From contig JADYYH010000073.1 in the NCBI GenBank assembly GCA_020853775.1, positions 47,568-111,567 on the forward strand: a stretch of 64,000 nt of DNA. The letters are read 5' to 3'. Positions 1-9,212 of the stretch are shown one piece after another. The notes beneath the pieces were generated by a model, which was not told where the DNA came from, made no database searches, and worked only from the letters and a program-made list of their open reading frames with translations. This DNA is from Nitrospira sp. (GTDB lineage: Bacteria > Nitrospirota > Nitrospiria > Nitrospirales > Nitrospiraceae). Numbering within the stretch: the first letter of the stretch is position 1; every line of letters begins with the position of its first letter. Position numbers and translations under genes: made by a program.

Positions 1-985
1 TTCGCAAGCGAACCCCCAAGCGGCGGAATGGACTTGTCAGCCGATGCAACATCACAGACTCCAAGACACACCATCGCGCCTTACGGTGCAGCCGGACGAC
101 ATCATCTTTGAGCTGAGTCGCTTCTTCCGAAGAGAGCATTCCCGCGTGGCTCGCTTGCTCGAACAGGTGATAGGCTTCGGTATAGAACCCGTACGCGCAG
201 TAGAACAGTGCCAGGCGGCGGATTCCCGGCATATCGCCGGAATGCAGCAATGTCGCCGGCTTCACAAAGTAGAGTACGTCTGCCTCCCAGATACGTTTGC
301 TGAGTGAAGGACAGTCGTGATGAACCCCAAATACGCGTTCAGAAAGATGACGGTAGCTTCCGGAAACGAATCGATGGATTCGCGCCAGCCGCAAATCCAG
401 CAATTCGAGCCCGATGTCACGTAGGTATTGATCGATGGCCCCAAATCCCGGCTGTCCGATGTATCCGCCGGGAAACCCGACCTCTAATTCCACCCCCAGA
501 AGTGTTCGCCCAAGCGATGCGCCGAGTCCTTGGAGAATTTCCAATTCTGCGCCTTGCACGTCGGCTTTCAGAAAATCCAGCCTGGCGATGCCGTCTTCGA
601 CGAGCACATCCTCAAGCCGACGCGTGTGAATCCGTTGCTCTTGCACAGGAAAGAAATAGGCGCGGTCCGTCAGATCAACGGCATCAGTACCCGGCCGCAA
701 CAGGGAGGCCCCCGTTGGAACATTGGTCACATACAACGTCCGTTCACCACCTTGACCTGAGAGTGCCGTCTGAAAGACGCGCGCCTCAGCGCCTAACAGC
801 TGACGAAGCTCTTCTGCTCGCTGGGCATGTGGTTCAAACAGACACAGACGGGAAACAGAGGCAAGCATCTGCAGATGTGCGGGCAATCCATATGCAGCAC
901 CCGCATCGGCAATGATCAAGCGCTGGTGACCGAGCAGTCTTTCAAGGACCGGCTGAAGCCCCGTCTGGCCCTTAAGTTGAGTCAC
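1..985 (-). CDS. FkbM family methyltransferase (3' end outside window)
   Basis: This frame is missing from the ORF track because its stop lies beyond the left edge; I translated it by hand and it stays open for 328 codons. FkbM proteins are SAM-dependent O-methyltransferases that act on sugars or polyketides. The glycine-rich SAM motif reads LIIADAGAAYG (about residues 23-33), and the family signature KADVQGAELEIL sits at about residues 140-151. The GTG start at 985 is the first start codon after an in-frame TGA 9 bp upstream. Only 16 bp separate it from the dioxygenase gene upstream, so the two are probably co-transcribed. The visible part after residue 220 (FYCAYGFYTEAYHLFEQA) looks helical and TPR-like, which is an impression only. 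The substrate is unknown; the context points to a surface sugar. Confidence 0.8.
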   Translation of the reverse strand, partial: MTQLKGQTGLQPVLERLLGHQRLIIADAGAAYGLPAHLQMLASVSRLCLFEPHAQRAEELRQLLGAEARVFQTALSGQGGERTLYVTNVPTGASLLRPGTDAVDLTDRAYFFPVQEQRIHTRRLEDVLVEDGIARLDFLKADVQGAELEILQGLGASLGRTLLGVELEVGFPGGYIGQPGFGAIDQYLRDIGLELLDLRLARIHRFVSGSYRHLSERVFGVHHDCPSLSKRIWEADVLYFVKPATLLHSGDMPGIRRLALFYCAYGFYTEAYHLFEQASHAGMLSSEEATQLKDDVVRLHRKARWCVLESVMLHRLTSPFRRLGVRLR

Positions 986-1001
986 AGCGGATCAGGTTGC
1001 C

Positions 1002-2285
1002 TCAGAAGTTAACAGCAAGGTGCTTGAGTCGTCTGAGTTGATACCGGAGACTCGCAAGTCTTTCGTTCACATACCGAGGCGGACGTTCAGACTTTTGTTT
1101 CGATGCGCGAAACGCGATCTGTATCGCCCACCGCTCACCGGCAGACACCTGCGATCCACGATGAATGCCAGCCGCACCATGGAACAGCACGAAAGTCCCG
1201 CGGCTCCCAACAAACACGTCTTCGCTTGCCAGCAACCGTTTCGACAACGGAGTCCCATCGATCACATCGTCGCCGAAATGAGTGGATCCTCGAAAGCTGC
1301 TCGGAAGGCACATCAATTCTCGACGATGATCCGCTGCATGAAAGCGAGGCCGATAGTATCCGCCTTCATAGTCGAGCGTATTCTGGGCCCGTTCAAAATA
1401 GGCGTCTTGCTCGCAGTCAAACCCCTTGTACAAGGCAACCAGAAATGGCGATCGCACCCATCGGTGACTCCCGCGCACAAATCGAAATGCACCATTTTCA
1501 GGCTTCACGTCCGTGAGGTACAGCATGGCCTTGACGATATCGCAGTCCGCGTCCAAGTGCATATAGGCGGTCTCAGATGTATCAACACCGACATCTGCGT
1601 AACATCCCTTGTACCATGCTTGCCGCTCATGCGCATGATCCAGCGCCGCATAGAGAAACTCCATGCGGCATCCCAGATACGCACTGGCAAGTTCAAACAC
1701 CCCCACACGCCGCAAAGTCCTCTGTAGCATCACGCCCGCGGGAGAGTGCGGATCAAGCGCCATGGCGCACCGTCCCCATGGCAGCCTATCGGCTTGCCGC
1801 CGGAGGAGCCGACGCTCCCACCACATTTTGTTCCACAGGTCTGATGCCGTCTCAGGTATGGGGTCCAGACAGACCACGCCGTCCTTCTTGAGGATCTCAA
1901 GGTTCCTCTGTTGCGCCGCAGTGAGAACGGGCTGATACCGGAAACGATGACTCCGGACCTGGAATTTCCACTCATCCAAGAGGGCTTGCCGTGCAACCTT
2001 CATGGCCCGGGCCGAATAGTCCGCGATCCGACCGGTCATCCCGCCAAGCACATACGCCTGCAGTTCATCGATCCGAATCCCTACCGCCGCGTTGAATCGT
2101 GCCTCCTCCCCGTCTGTTATACGGTCGGCCTGCGTCAATAACTCACAGAACGCCGCATCAACCTCCGCCACGCCACGTTCCACTCGCCCGTCATCCAGAG
2201 TCCACACATGCCCTGTTGACCTATAGGCAGGGTGAGACGCATAGTCTATACGTGGAAATGGTTCACTCACGGACATGACCGGCAT
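1002..2285 (-). CDS. Phytanoyl-CoA dioxygenase (PhyH)-like Fe(II)/2-oxoglutarate oxygenase
   Basis: About 427 residues. The C-terminal half carries the double-stranded beta-helix pattern of PhyH oxygenases: an iron-binding HxD in YMHLDAD, then AMLYLTDVKPENGAFRFV and GSHRW, and a distal histidine and arginine in GIHRGSQV. Such enzymes hydroxylate small molecules or sugar-linked substrates with 2-oxoglutarate and O2. The first 150 residues match no domain I recognise. The track start is a TTG; I prefer ATG 2285, with ATG 2276 also possible, and none has a clear Shine-Dalgarno. It sits between a TylF-like and an FkbM methyltransferase, so it may oxidise the same glycan those enzymes methylate. 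That role is inferred. Confidence 0.72.
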   Translation of the reverse strand: MPVMSVSEPFPRIDYASHPAYRSTGHVWTLDDGRVERGVAEVDAAFCELLTQADRITDGEEARFNAAVGIRIDELQAYVLGGMTGRIADYSARAMKVARQALLDEWKFQVRSHRFRYQPVLTAAQQRNLEILKKDGVVCLDPIPETASDLWNKMWWERRLLRRQADRLPWGRCAMALDPHSPAGVMLQRTLRRVGVFELASAYLGCRMEFLYAALDHAHERQAWYKGCYADVGVDTSETAYMHLDADCDIVKAMLYLTDVKPENGAFRFVRGSHRWVRSPFLVALYKGFDCEQDAYFERAQNTLDYEGGYYRPRFHAADHRRELMCLPSSFRGSTHFGDDVIDGTPLSKRLLASEDVFVGSRGTFVLFHGAAGIHRGSQVSAGERWAIQIAFRASKQKSERPPRYVNERLASLRYQLRRLKHLAVNF

Positions 2286-2346
2286 GGTATTGTGGTCTTG
2301 CAACTTTCACATGTTGCACTGCAGACTCCTACAGTTTCTTAATTCG

Positions 2347-3102
2347 TTATGATCTGACAGCGTACACAAGGTTGGGATAGTATCCGAACGTCCGCAGCTC
2401 AACCTTCTCTCCGTACTGCTGCTCTACCACTTCTGTCAACGCTTTCTGTGCTCCCGGCGCGCTGTAGTTCAATCCATGAATAGCCAAGACCCCGCCTCGC
2501 GACAGCCTCGGATAGAAGTGTTGCAAAACGGATCGCGTTGGCAAATACAAATTGACCGACAAATGAATAATCCGTAAGAGCGTCTCAGGATGAGCGGCCA
2601 TGAAGTCCGGCGCCGTTTCACACAAATCCCCTTTGATCAGCTTGATCTTTTCCAGATGGTTCAACGGTCGGTCGAGATCGTAGATTGCGACAGCCCTCAA
2701 GAGGTCGTCGAATACCTTGGCTTCGTAATTCCATAGCTTCCGATCAACCGATTGGCCCCGCTCATCGACGTCGGAGTGCGCTCGGTCACCTTCAAATGTG
2801 TCGAACCCAAGAATCTTACACTGATAATTATACGGTTCGAATGCTGCTGCAAGATTGGCATATGTCATGAGCCCTTGTCCAAAATAGACGCCGCATTCAG
2901 CTATGGAACCGACAATGCCCTGCGTCATCTCGAATAACGAAACATACGCGCGATGCTTGGCCACATCCTGTCGGCTCACAAACCTCATAAACGAATGGAG
3001 CTTTTGCAACGTAGTACCGACCGCCGACTCGAAATACTGAGATCGTTTTTCCTGCGCCGATTTCTGAAGCTCGTTCGACAAGGGCGAGTTTTCAATCTTC
3101 AT
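2347..3102 (-). CDS. TylF/MycF-like class I SAM-dependent methyltransferase
   Basis: 251 residues. SAM-binding motif IAECGVYFGQG, followed by GFDTFEG, which matches the acidic D-x-FEG loop of TylF/macrocin O-methyltransferases. These enzymes methylate sugar hydroxyls and use a divalent metal. The track start is upstream at 3141, but ATG 3102 is preceded by GGGAGG and fits the family's N-terminus better. The 83-bp gap upstream holds a weak promoter-like pair on the minus strand (TTGACG, 17 bp, AGAAAT). Neighbours are a large capsule-type transferase upstream and the PhyH oxygenase downstream, suggesting O-methylation of the same polysaccharide. The metal-ligand residues were not individually verified. 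Confidence 0.68.
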   Translation of the reverse strand: MKIENSPLSNELQKSAQEKRSQYFESAVGTTLQKLHSFMRFVSRQDVAKHRAYVSLFEMTQGIVGSIAECGVYFGQGLMTYANLAAAFEPYNYQCKILGFDTFEGDRAHSDVDERGQSVDRKLWNYEAKVFDDLLRAVAIYDLDRPLNHLEKIKLIKGDLCETAPDFMAAHPETLLRIIHLSVNLYLPTRSVLQHFYPRLSRGGVLAIHGLNYSAPGAQKALTEVVEQQYGEKVELRTFGYYPNLVYAVRS

Positions 3103-3185
3103 AGTCCTCCCTGATCCTGCATGCCTCATTTTGTGCGGCAACTATCCGGCCGAGCACCCAATTTCTCAATATCCAACCACACACG

Positions 3186-4937
3186 TCAATCCAAAGCCTC
3201 TAGCCGAGCGGCCAAAGTATCGGGCTTGTGGCTCAACCCTGAACCGAACAGGGCCTTTCCAATGCGACACAATTCGGAGCGAAGCGCCCTGCACTCCTCT
3301 TCTGGAGAAATATGGGGAATAGACGTGTTGGCACCTACATCCAACGGTGTTGCCGCTCGTGATCGAAACAACCTATCAACCACTTCACATGCTTTTATAC
3401 GTTCAGCCCTTTTCCTGCAATCCCATATCTGCTGAGACATCGGCATTACTAGCCGTTGCACACGTTTCAAGACTCGCTGAAGAACAGATCGTGTCTGACC
3501 ATCCTGCGGCGAATAACTCTCAGCGATGTTGATAAGGCCATACTCATACTCGATCGCAAGCCAACGGTACGTCGCCCGGCTTCTTTCGATGCTCCACCCA
3601 TCCTGAAGCGCTTGGTCGATCTTCTCGACAAATTCGTGCTCAGTCGTACCGACATAATTGAGATCAGAAGGATAAAAGATCAAATCAGGAGCGTAGATCA
3701 CGACGGGTATGCCCAGGAGACTCATCTCTTTTCCGGCACTCGACCAGGCGTTCAAAAACACGGACGTTTCATTTGCAAGATCGTACAGAGAAATTTCATC
3801 TCCAGGCCAATTGACACATACGTTGCTCGGAAGGTGCCGGAAAGCTTGCTCAAGAAGCCGTGCCTGCTCCGACTTCACCCCCTCTCGTTTGTTGGGGAAA
3901 TCGCGTGGATGCACGCGAATCACGAGAAAGAGATCCTGTCGACTACCGACGAATCGAGCGAGGCTGCTGATCCAATCAACCTGTCGAGGAAAGAGCGCCG
4001 TTGAACTGTTCGGCAGCACCCCGATAACGTTGGCCGCCAGCCGTTCGTCATTGCTGCTCATGGTCGCAACTAAGACTTTCTGATCGGCACCGATTCCGAA
4101 TCGTTTGCGCAAATTAAAGGCAGATTTAGATGTCGAGGCGGAATAACTAAACACGCTCTGGCCGCGGAACAAGACGAGGAAATGATCGGTGATCTCCCGG
4201 AGGGTGCGCGGCGCGCAAGGCCTGTCACGGAATTGCTGCCAGCGCTCGACAAGGCACCGCAGATACCGATAGGCTTCCTCCCGGCCGACCATCAACGTGT
4301 GCAGCCGGCGAGAGAGGTTTCCACCGGCATGCAGGAAATAGTGAGGAACTTTGTAGGTGTTCGCCAAACGGCACATGACATGGTTCACAGAATAGAACGA
4401 ATTATAGACGACGATGCATTCAGGCTGCTCCCGCTCAAACAGTCGCTTGCCGGCGATCAGCGTGGTCACGGCTCCCTGCAACCACGCTCGATACTCTTCC
4501 TGGTCACTTGCATCAAATTCAATACTGGTTTTCTTTCTATTGAGGATCGTTTCATACAATGCAAGCTTTCCTACGGGAACGCCTTCCATCGTCAAGGCCA
4601 AAGAATCTTCAAAGGACAGGGCATCTACCATCTGCTTTGCTTGGACCTGATCGGCCGGCTCCAGGAGGTCCGCCAGGTCACATCCTGCGAAACCGAACTC
4701 CTGCTTCAGCAACCTCTTCTGCTCTCCACACAACCGACAGATTTTTTGACGTGCATGGACCGGGCTGAGGTGATCGAGCCCGAATGCGTTCATGGGAATA
4801 CAAACTTGCTGCAGCGCCTCTCCGCAGCTGACATAGACGATCGTATGCCCGGATTGAGCCAATGACTCGGCAATGAGCGCCTCCGGAAACGCATGCACCC
4901 AGACCGCGGCATGAGGCGCGAAAAACAGAATCTTCAC
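3186..4937 (-). CDS. Capsule/surface polysaccharide transferase-like protein (GT-B style)
   Basis: 583 residues from GTG 4937. That GTG overlaps the upstream TGA as GTGA, which argues for it over the track start at 4979. The N-terminus (KILFFAPHAAVWVHAFPEAL) is a Rossmann beta-alpha start seen in GT-B enzymes. LFLVIRVHPRD, followed by LYDLANETSVFLNAWSSAGKEMSLLGIPVV, resembles capsular polysaccharide biosynthesis proteins that transfer Kdo, glycerol phosphate or other sugars. The final 110 residues are charged and look like an accessory extension. Four genes upstream form a chain of 4-bp overlaps that ends here, so it probably acts on the sugar they make. I cannot name the donor or the acceptor. 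Confidence 0.55.
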   Translation of the reverse strand: MKILFFAPHAAVWVHAFPEALIAESLAQSGHTIVYVSCGEALQQVCIPMNAFGLDHLSPVHARQKICRLCGEQKRLLKQEFGFAGCDLADLLEPADQVQAKQMVDALSFEDSLALTMEGVPVGKLALYETILNRKKTSIEFDASDQEEYRAWLQGAVTTLIAGKRLFEREQPECIVVYNSFYSVNHVMCRLANTYKVPHYFLHAGGNLSRRLHTLMVGREEAYRYLRCLVERWQQFRDRPCAPRTLREITDHFLVLFRGQSVFSYSASTSKSAFNLRKRFGIGADQKVLVATMSSNDERLAANVIGVLPNSSTALFPRQVDWISSLARFVGSRQDLFLVIRVHPRDFPNKREGVKSEQARLLEQAFRHLPSNVCVNWPGDEISLYDLANETSVFLNAWSSAGKEMSLLGIPVVIYAPDLIFYPSDLNYVGTTEHEFVEKIDQALQDGWSIERSRATYRWLAIEYEYGLINIAESYSPQDGQTRSVLQRVLKRVQRLVMPMSQQIWDCRKRAERIKACEVVDRLFRSRAATPLDVGANTSIPHISPEEECRALRSELCRIGKALFGSGLSHKPDTLAARLEALD

Positions 4938-5776
4938 GGCGCAGCCGGCGAGAGAGATTTCGGCGCAAGGAATGCGCACAACGTGAATTTTCCACTGGGT
5001 TCATGCAGCCGCTCCACAGACAAGGTCAGAAACCCAGCCCGCTCGGCCAACATGTTGAGCGAGCCGGCGCTGAAGACATGGTGATGTTCGATGAAGAACT
5101 CTTCGCGCTGCGACCCATGATGGGAGGCCACTTCACCATCGGGCAGCTCGATATAGACCCACCCGTTCGTCCTGAGAAACCCCGTCGCTCGCTCCAGCAT
5201 ACGAACCGGATCCAGCACATGCTCTAGAACTTTATTGAACGTGACCAGTTCAAATGTTCCGACCTGTTCGGGAGTGATCGTGAGGAAGTCGCCCTTGATC
5301 GCTCGCACGCCGACCACCGTCGTCGCATGCTCAACGGCTCGGGCGTCGGGATCGAGCACGGTACATTCCCACCCGGCCTCCTTCATCCGATACGGAAAGA
5401 CACCGAGTCCCGAACCGATGTCGAGAAGCGTTGGGGCTTTGTGGGATGGCAAGTTTTTGGCACGAGCAAATTGAAGCACTCTTGCGACTCGCGCGGCGTT
5501 ATCAGAGCCTTCCGGAGGAAGAGCGAGGATTCGCTGAAACGTCTCCCGAAACCTGTCCCCATAGGTCGCACTGACGTATGCGCTGTCATAGAGACGTGAG
5601 AGATCCAGCGGATTCTCTGAGTACCAGTGCCGACAGAGAGCACAGCGCAAATAGGCGCGCTGATACGTCTGCGCCCCGAAATCGATACGCATTTCGCCTG
5701 GTGGGGGGGCATCATAGCGAAACACGGTCTCGCAGTAATTCAAATTGCAGGGGCATTGCAGGGTGGGACGCATCAT
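4934..5776 (-). CDS. Class I SAM-dependent methyltransferase with N-terminal Cys motif
   Basis: 280 residues. The core SAM motif is TLLDIGSGLGVFPYRMKEAGW with the acidic strand-2 end VLDPD, followed by TFNKVLEHVLDP, the Methyltransf_11/23 post-motif. The N-terminus has CPCNLNYC and CALCRHWY, which may form a small zinc site like that of sugar C-methyltransferases of the NovU/TylCIII type. ATG 5776 overlaps the preceding stop as ATGA, so I prefer it to the track start at 5833. It is translationally coupled on both sides, upstream to a small unknown protein and downstream to the capsule-type transferase. It probably methylates a nucleotide sugar or glycan; O- versus C-methylation cannot be decided here. 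Confidence 0.7.
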   Translation of the reverse strand: MMRPTLQCPCNLNYCETVFRYDAPPPGEMRIDFGAQTYQRAYLRCALCRHWYSENPLDLSRLYDSAYVSATYGDRFRETFQRILALPPEGSDNAARVARVLQFARAKNLPSHKAPTLLDIGSGLGVFPYRMKEAGWECTVLDPDARAVEHATTVVGVRAIKGDFLTITPEQVGTFELVTFNKVLEHVLDPVRMLERATGFLRTNGWVYIELPDGEVASHHGSQREEFFIEHHHVFSAGSLNMLAERAGFLTLSVERLHEPSGKFTLCAFLAPKSLSPAAP

Positions 5777-6156
5777 TGATGATCCACGGAGCCGCCGAAC
5801 ATCGCCTCCACCTGGTCGGTATGATTCAACCACACCACCACTCGCAGTCGTTCCTGTGAGCAGTATGCGGCAAATGGCTCCTCTTTCCCGATCTCTACCA
5901 GCAACACGTAATAGCGGCGCGAGTCATTCACCACCAGGGCTCCATGGAAGCCGCACTGCGGAAGTCGACCGTTGAGCGACGGTGTCGCATAGAAGCCCCA
6001 ATCTTTGCGGACGACATCATATTCCGCCCCTGATTCCGTCACAAAGGTAATCTGTTCGTCCGGCTGCATGTAGGCCGTACCACAATCCTGAAGGTCGAAT
6101 CGCACATCATGCCCCACCTCGAAACGGCGGGGCGGATCCTTGGGAGAAAACTTCAT
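5773..6156 (-). CDS. Uncharacterised 127-residue protein coupled to N-acetyl sugar amidotransferase
   Basis: I do not recognise this family. The protein has no signal peptide or membrane span and is predicted to be beta-rich (VGHDVRFDLQDCG, EQITFVTESGAEYDVVRKDWGF, YYVLLVEIGK). The track start is a TTG at 6168; ATG 6156 overlaps the amidotransferase stop as ATGA and is the more likely start. The strict coupling to the amidotransferase upstream and the methyltransferase downstream suggests a partner or accessory role, such as a subunit, a sugar-binding protein or a small cupin-like isomerase. I saw no clear cupin histidine pair. Function is unknown; existence as a gene is well supported by the overlaps. 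Confidence 0.7.
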   Translation of the reverse strand: MKFSPKDPPRRFEVGHDVRFDLQDCGTAYMQPDEQITFVTESGAEYDVVRKDWGFYATPSLNGRLPQCGFHGALVVNDSRRYYVLLVEIGKEEPFAAYCSQERLRVVVWLNHTDQVEAMFGGSVDHQ

Positions 6157-7280
6157 GTCCAGTGCCAATCCTCAATTAAAAAATCCGGCATATACCAGGA
6201 TCCGGACTCTTGTCTCTTCCAGATAGCATGATTGCGAAACGCTTCACAGGTCTTCCAAAATTGAGCCTGCTCTATCCCGACGAAACGGCAGAACTTCTCG
6301 ATATCCTCATAGGGCGTCTGATCTCCACGCGCTCGGATAATGGCGATCGCTTGCTCACGCGTAAGACGCCGGTTTCGAATCTCCAACGAAAGATTGTCGA
6401 AAAGGCGAGTGAAGCCGAACTTATACCACTTTAGCCAGTGATGGATCGAGATGAAGTCGTCGTCGATATCGGCAAAATCATAGTAGCCGGTTCGAGCCCC
6501 TGTCGGTTGAGACTGAAACCCCTGTGCGCGCGCCACGGCAAGACTGCTCTGTGGATCCCACGGAAAGTACCATCCGAGGAAAATCGCGTGGGTTCCGCTC
6601 TGCTCCAACTCATTCGCATGAGGTCCCACGTATCCCGCCAATTCCTTTTCCGTAAAGTCTTCCCCTATCCAGTCGGAGGCCGTGGTTCCGTGAGTGACCC
6701 CATACGTGCGATACCATTCTTGATCCAATTTGACCCCCGTATGGGCTTGGTTCAAACTTCCATATTCGAAGGCCGAATTTTCTCCCCACACCACCAACTG
6801 AATACCAAACTTCACGGCGATGCGAAGCGGAATGTTGAACAAGGCCAAATGCATTGGAATCGCTGTGCTTCCGAATCGTTCGAGCGCGCGCAACATGAAT
6901 CGGCTTTCGACCTTTGGATTGATCTGATAGTCGATGTGGTCGACGCCGAGAGAGACAAGATTATCGAGATTCCGCTGGCCGATAGAGGTGCGAGACGGCG
7001 TTTTCCAGGTCACCGCCAGCGGCGTCAGCCCTGCGCGCAGACACTGAATCACCTGCCAGGTACTATCCTTCCCCCCGCTGACAGGGATCACGCAGTCATA
7101 TCCGCGACTTCGAGCCTTGACCTCTGCCACCAGCCGGTCGAATGCATCAGCCCGGCTTTTCCAATCGATCTCCGTTTTGCTGCGATGAACACGGCAGGCA
7201 TTACACACTCCATCTGAGCCCAGCGTCAGATTGGGCCGAGTATCAGGCAACACACATGACAGGCAATAGAACATATCCAC
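6153..7280 (-). CDS. N-acetyl sugar amidotransferase (WbpG/PseA-like)
   Basis: 375 residues, the usual family length. Cysteines C6, C9, C26 and C29 form a CxxC...CxxC zinc ribbon, and the PP-loop SGGKDST (residues 68-74) activates a carbonyl by adenylation. WbpG/PseA-type enzymes convert an N-acetyl group on a nucleotide sugar to an acetamidino group with ammonia from a partner glutaminase. Further family-like motifs are LVVWGENSAFEYG and HHWLKWYKFGFTR. The start is GTG 7280 or ATG 7274. In Pseudomonas and Legionella the partner is a HisH/HisF pair; none is present here, and an asparagine synthetase lies 45 bp upstream instead. The product may be an amidine- or amide-bearing sugar. Confidence 0.85.
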   Translation of the reverse strand: MDMFYCLSCVLPDTRPNLTLGSDGVCNACRVHRSKTEIDWKSRADAFDRLVAEVKARSRGYDCVIPVSGGKDSTWQVIQCLRAGLTPLAVTWKTPSRTSIGQRNLDNLVSLGVDHIDYQINPKVESRFMLRALERFGSTAIPMHLALFNIPLRIAVKFGIQLVVWGENSAFEYGSLNQAHTGVKLDQEWYRTYGVTHGTTASDWIGEDFTEKELAGYVGPHANELEQSGTHAIFLGWYFPWDPQSSLAVARAQGFQSQPTGARTGYYDFADIDDDFISIHHWLKWYKFGFTRLFDNLSLEIRNRRLTREQAIAIIRARGDQTPYEDIEKFCRFVGIEQAQFWKTCEAFRNHAIWKRQESGSWYMPDFLIEDWHWT

Positions 7281-7325
7281 CAGTACCGTTCTCGTCGGTC
7301 ACCAACTCAGGTTGGCGGACGACCA

Positions 7326-9155
7326 TCAACCGGCGAATTCTTCGAGAAACACCTTGGCATTGACAAAGTAGAACAGGAATTTGCTCGCGCTATTGGCCAA
7401 TCGAGGCTGACGCAGCAACTCCGAAATCCTATCGTGCTTGAGCACCTCGAACACCGGGCTATCCTGCATGAGCCACTCCACCACTGCGGGATCGTTCACA
7501 TCAAGAAACGCATGGATGGGCGCATTGAACCCCACTTTTCGTCTTTCGTTCAGTACGCAGTCCGGAGCAAGCCCTCGCCCGGCATCACGCAACACGACCT
7601 TGTTGTAGCCGTTTCGACTCAGATACCGAGTCGGGATCGAATAGCAAAACTCGAACAAATGGCGATCCAAATACGGCGATCGATTTTCAATGGAAAAATA
7701 CATGGCGTTGAGATCGGTTTCATGAAGGATGACCCGGGTGGCTTCCACAAACATCTCATTCAGCATGCGATTTCTGAGCAATGAGTCAGCATAGTGGCGT
7801 TCATGAAACGGTTCGGAAAAGGGTTGGGTGAGATACCCGGCAAATTCATCGCTGTTCAAGAAAATATGATCTCGAAATCCAGGGGTATCGACAAACAACT
7901 CTGCATCCCGCAAGTAAGGATTTCTCACAAGCGGTCGGACATACTGTTGCCAGGCCTCTCGTGTGGATGCATATTCAGGCAAATTCCGAATCTCAGCCAG
8001 ATGCATCAAGTAGTGATCATAATACCCGCTCACCAACTCATCCGCGCCGACGCCACTGAGACAAATCTTGTATCCTTTTGCATGAACCTCACGCAGGAGA
8101 AGCCATTGCACGTAATGGCTGATGGTGGACACCGGCGCATCATGATATTTCACCAGGAGCTTCATATTGTCCAAGTAGTCGGTCGGATCCACTTTCAGCC
8201 CTGTATGCCGAACTCCCAATTCAGCGACCGACCGATCGAGCATCTCGCGCTCATCATATCGTTCATCTTCCGTCAGAATCGTAAATCCGTGTACGTCATA
8301 GCCGAAGACACGCTTCGCAATGCCGATGAGAACATTGGAGTCCACCCCTCCGCTCATCAAAAATGCGGCCGGCACGTCACTCCGCAAGCGCAGTTCCATT
8401 GAGTGAATAAGCTTCGTTCGAACCCCAGCCACAGCGTCCTCATACGTCATACTCTCGTCCGGGCGAAAGGCGGACGCCCAATACAGGCTCTGCGTTTCCT
8501 TACCCTCGGCATCTATTTGCAGGACCGACGCAGGCGGTACTTCCTCCAGCCCCTCGAAAAATCTCTCCTCCGACTTATAGAGTGACTTGTATCCGTTCAC
8601 CAGGTAACGGCGCACATGTTGCCGGTTGACCGGCAGGACTCTTCCCATGAGGGCAAACAGGAACTTGGCCTCTGATCCGAAATACAATCCTTCCGGCGAC
8701 CGAACGACATACAGCGGCTTTTCCCCGAATCGATCACGCGAGAGCGTCAAACGTTCCTGTGCTTCGTCGTAGACCGCCAGTGACCACATCCCTTCCGCTT
8801 GATCCAATACACGCCATCCGTCACGGCAGATAGCGGCCAGAAATACTTCGGTATCGGATTGGGTATGAAATGGAACACCGGCTTCAGCCAGACGCCGTTT
8901 GATCTCAAGATAGTTGTACAATTCCCCGTTGAGCACCATCCAACATCGATCAACGTTGAAGGGTTGGTCGGATCGGGAATCCAGATCGATGATCGAGAGC
9001 CGGCTGTGAATCAACAATACATGTCGCCCGGTCGAGGTCGTAAAGCGACGCATCCCTGAAGCGTCTGGCCCTCGGCGCCGCATCAGCGCGAGACAGTCTT
9101 GGGCAGTCTCCTCAGACAGACGTCGTGTTCCGATAAATCCAGCTATTCCGCACAT
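7326..9155 (-). CDS. asnB: Asparagine synthase (glutamine-hydrolysing)
   Basis: 609 residues. Begins MCGIAGF, so the class II glutaminase cysteine is exposed at position 2 after Met removal. The AsnB PP-loop MSGGVDSN has its serine at about residue 268, and LSGVGADELVSGYYDH is the conserved synthase segment. It uses glutamine to amidate aspartate or, in polysaccharide clusters, a carboxyl on another molecule. AsnB homologues in O-antigen loci are often implicated in amidating uronic or nonulosonic acids, but this is not proven here. It precedes the WbpG-like amidotransferase by 45 bp and follows a GNAT gene by 57 bp, so it is part of the sugar operon rather than a housekeeping locus. Confidence 0.88.
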   Translation of the reverse strand: MCGIAGFIGTRRLSEETAQDCLALMRRRGPDASGMRRFTTSTGRHVLLIHSRLSIIDLDSRSDQPFNVDRCWMVLNGELYNYLEIKRRLAEAGVPFHTQSDTEVFLAAICRDGWRVLDQAEGMWSLAVYDEAQERLTLSRDRFGEKPLYVVRSPEGLYFGSEAKFLFALMGRVLPVNRQHVRRYLVNGYKSLYKSEERFFEGLEEVPPASVLQIDAEGKETQSLYWASAFRPDESMTYEDAVAGVRTKLIHSMELRLRSDVPAAFLMSGGVDSNVLIGIAKRVFGYDVHGFTILTEDERYDEREMLDRSVAELGVRHTGLKVDPTDYLDNMKLLVKYHDAPVSTISHYVQWLLLREVHAKGYKICLSGVGADELVSGYYDHYLMHLAEIRNLPEYASTREAWQQYVRPLVRNPYLRDAELFVDTPGFRDHIFLNSDEFAGYLTQPFSEPFHERHYADSLLRNRMLNEMFVEATRVILHETDLNAMYFSIENRSPYLDRHLFEFCYSIPTRYLSRNGYNKVVLRDAGRGLAPDCVLNERRKVGFNAPIHAFLDVNDPAVVEWLMQDSPVFEVLKHDRISELLRQPRLANSASKFLFYFVNAKVFLEEFAG

Positions 9156-9212
9156 GGCAGCAATTCTCTATGGAGACAAGGCACCTGTCGCATCGCCTGC
9201 GCGTGCAGCACC

